Shown one piece after another: positions 5,380 to 5,565 of a DNA stretch of 5,565 nt. Position 1 is the first letter of the stretch, and each line of letters starts with the position of its first letter. The notes under the pieces are model-generated. The model did not search any database. It was not told the origin of the DNA and saw only the letters and a program-made list of their open reading frames with translations. This stretch comes from Methanomicrobiales archaeon. Lineage in GTDB: Archaea > Halobacteriota > Methanomicrobia > Methanomicrobiales > Methanoculleaceae. The stretch covers positions 1-5,565 of the forward strand of contig JAAZIF010000355.1 in NCBI GenBank assembly GCA_012510335.1, read 5' to 3'. The position numbers and the translations under genes are program-made.

Positions 5380-5565
5380 ATGTATCTTGTCATCCGCTGC
5401 CCGGGCTGCAAAACCTTCACCTACGTGGATCGCTACCAGCGCTGGAGGCTCTGCCCGACCTGCGGTGAGGTGATCAACACAGGGAATGCGCCCGTCTACC
5501 TGGATGCCGATGACTTTCTGGATGCAGAATGTGTGGTGGAGCAGCTTGAATCGTATCTCCATCGA
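5380..5565 (+). CDS. Small zinc-ribbon protein, DUF1922-like, partial (continues past right edge)
   Basis: Sixty-two codons are open from the ATG at 5380 to the window end, with no stop. The protein begins MYLVIRCPGCKTF and has two cysteine pairs, C7-x2-C10 and C25-x2-C28, forming a four-Cys zinc ribbon with about 14 residues between knuckles. A short strand-turn and then DADDFLDAECVVEQLESYL (42-60), probably helical, follow. The opening and the ADDF-to-helix ending closely resemble the Methanothermobacter MTH1184 protein (DUF1922), from memory. Function in that family is unknown; binding nucleic acid or protein is the usual role of such ribbons. A nearby ATG at 5376 is in another frame that stops after about 30 codons and is rejected. 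The start is supported by the TATA box about 28 bases upstream. The protein is probably nearly complete at the window edge, judging from the short length of the family. Confidence 0.75.
   Translation, partial: MYLVIRCPGCKTFTYVDRYQRWRLCPTCGEVINTGNAPVYLDADDFLDAECVVEQLESYLHR

Noticed and set aside
4467..5420. A 317-codon open frame on the minus strand
   Set aside because: It lies opposite the FAD-Rieske gene, which has intact cofactor motifs; the minus-frame protein is Arg/Pro/Gly-rich with no recognisable domain, as expected of an antisense shadow in GC-rich DNA.
1..5565. CRISPR array or cas genes, prompted by the CARF-like protein
   Set aside because: No regularly spaced repeats and no Cas nuclease or Cascade motifs were found in any intergenic region of the window.

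Overview
The window looks like chromosomal DNA from a GC-rich euryarchaeon, most likely a methanogen of the Methanomicrobiales (Methanoculleus-like). Start sites carry archaeal GGTGAT or GGAGG ribosome-binding motifs. Intergenic regions contain TTTATATA-type TATA boxes rather than bacterial -35/-10 pairs. The gene families (a TreT-type trehalose synthase, a DUF1922-like zinc ribbon, a CARF-like protein) are common in such archaea. The genus is an inference. No rRNA, tRNA, CRISPR array, insertion sequence or attachment site was found.

Layout, left to right. (1) Positions 1-1057, minus strand: a two-gene cassette. The upstream gene encodes a CARF-like Rossmann-fold protein. The downstream gene overlaps it by an ATGA junction, encodes a PIN-type putative ribonuclease, and runs off the left edge. 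(2) Positions 1058-1390: a divergent intergenic region with candidate promoters for both directions and several short inverted or repeated motifs. (3) Positions 1391-1993, plus: a regulator-like protein joining a DUF6573-like domain, a family I associate with plasmids and integrating elements, to an excisionase/MerR-type helix-turn-helix. (4) Positions 1994-2252: a convergent gap with two small stem-loops and no clear gene. (5) Positions 2253-3533, minus: a GT4 trehalose glycosyltransferring synthase (TreT). (6) Positions 3534-3701: a divergent control region with one TATA element readable both ways and an adjoining 8-bp inverted repeat. (7) Positions 3702-5252, plus: an FAD-dependent oxidoreductase with a C-terminal Rieske [2Fe-2S] domain. 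(8) Position 5380 to the right edge, plus: a small zinc-ribbon protein similar to DUF1922, probably translated from a leaderless mRNA.

How the parts may work together. CARF domains sense cyclic oligoadenylates or related nucleotides in type III CRISPR signalling, and PIN domains are a known effector class in that world. The overlapping CARF-like/PIN pair therefore reads as a possible stand-alone nucleotide-gated RNase with no CRISPR locus in view, and it is the most interesting item here. The divergent DUF6573-HTH gene may regulate that pair or be an unrelated relic of a mobile element. TreT makes trehalose, a compatible solute, and shares its upstream region with the flavin-Rieske protein. 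A joint osmotic/redox stress role is plausible but not proven by the sequence.
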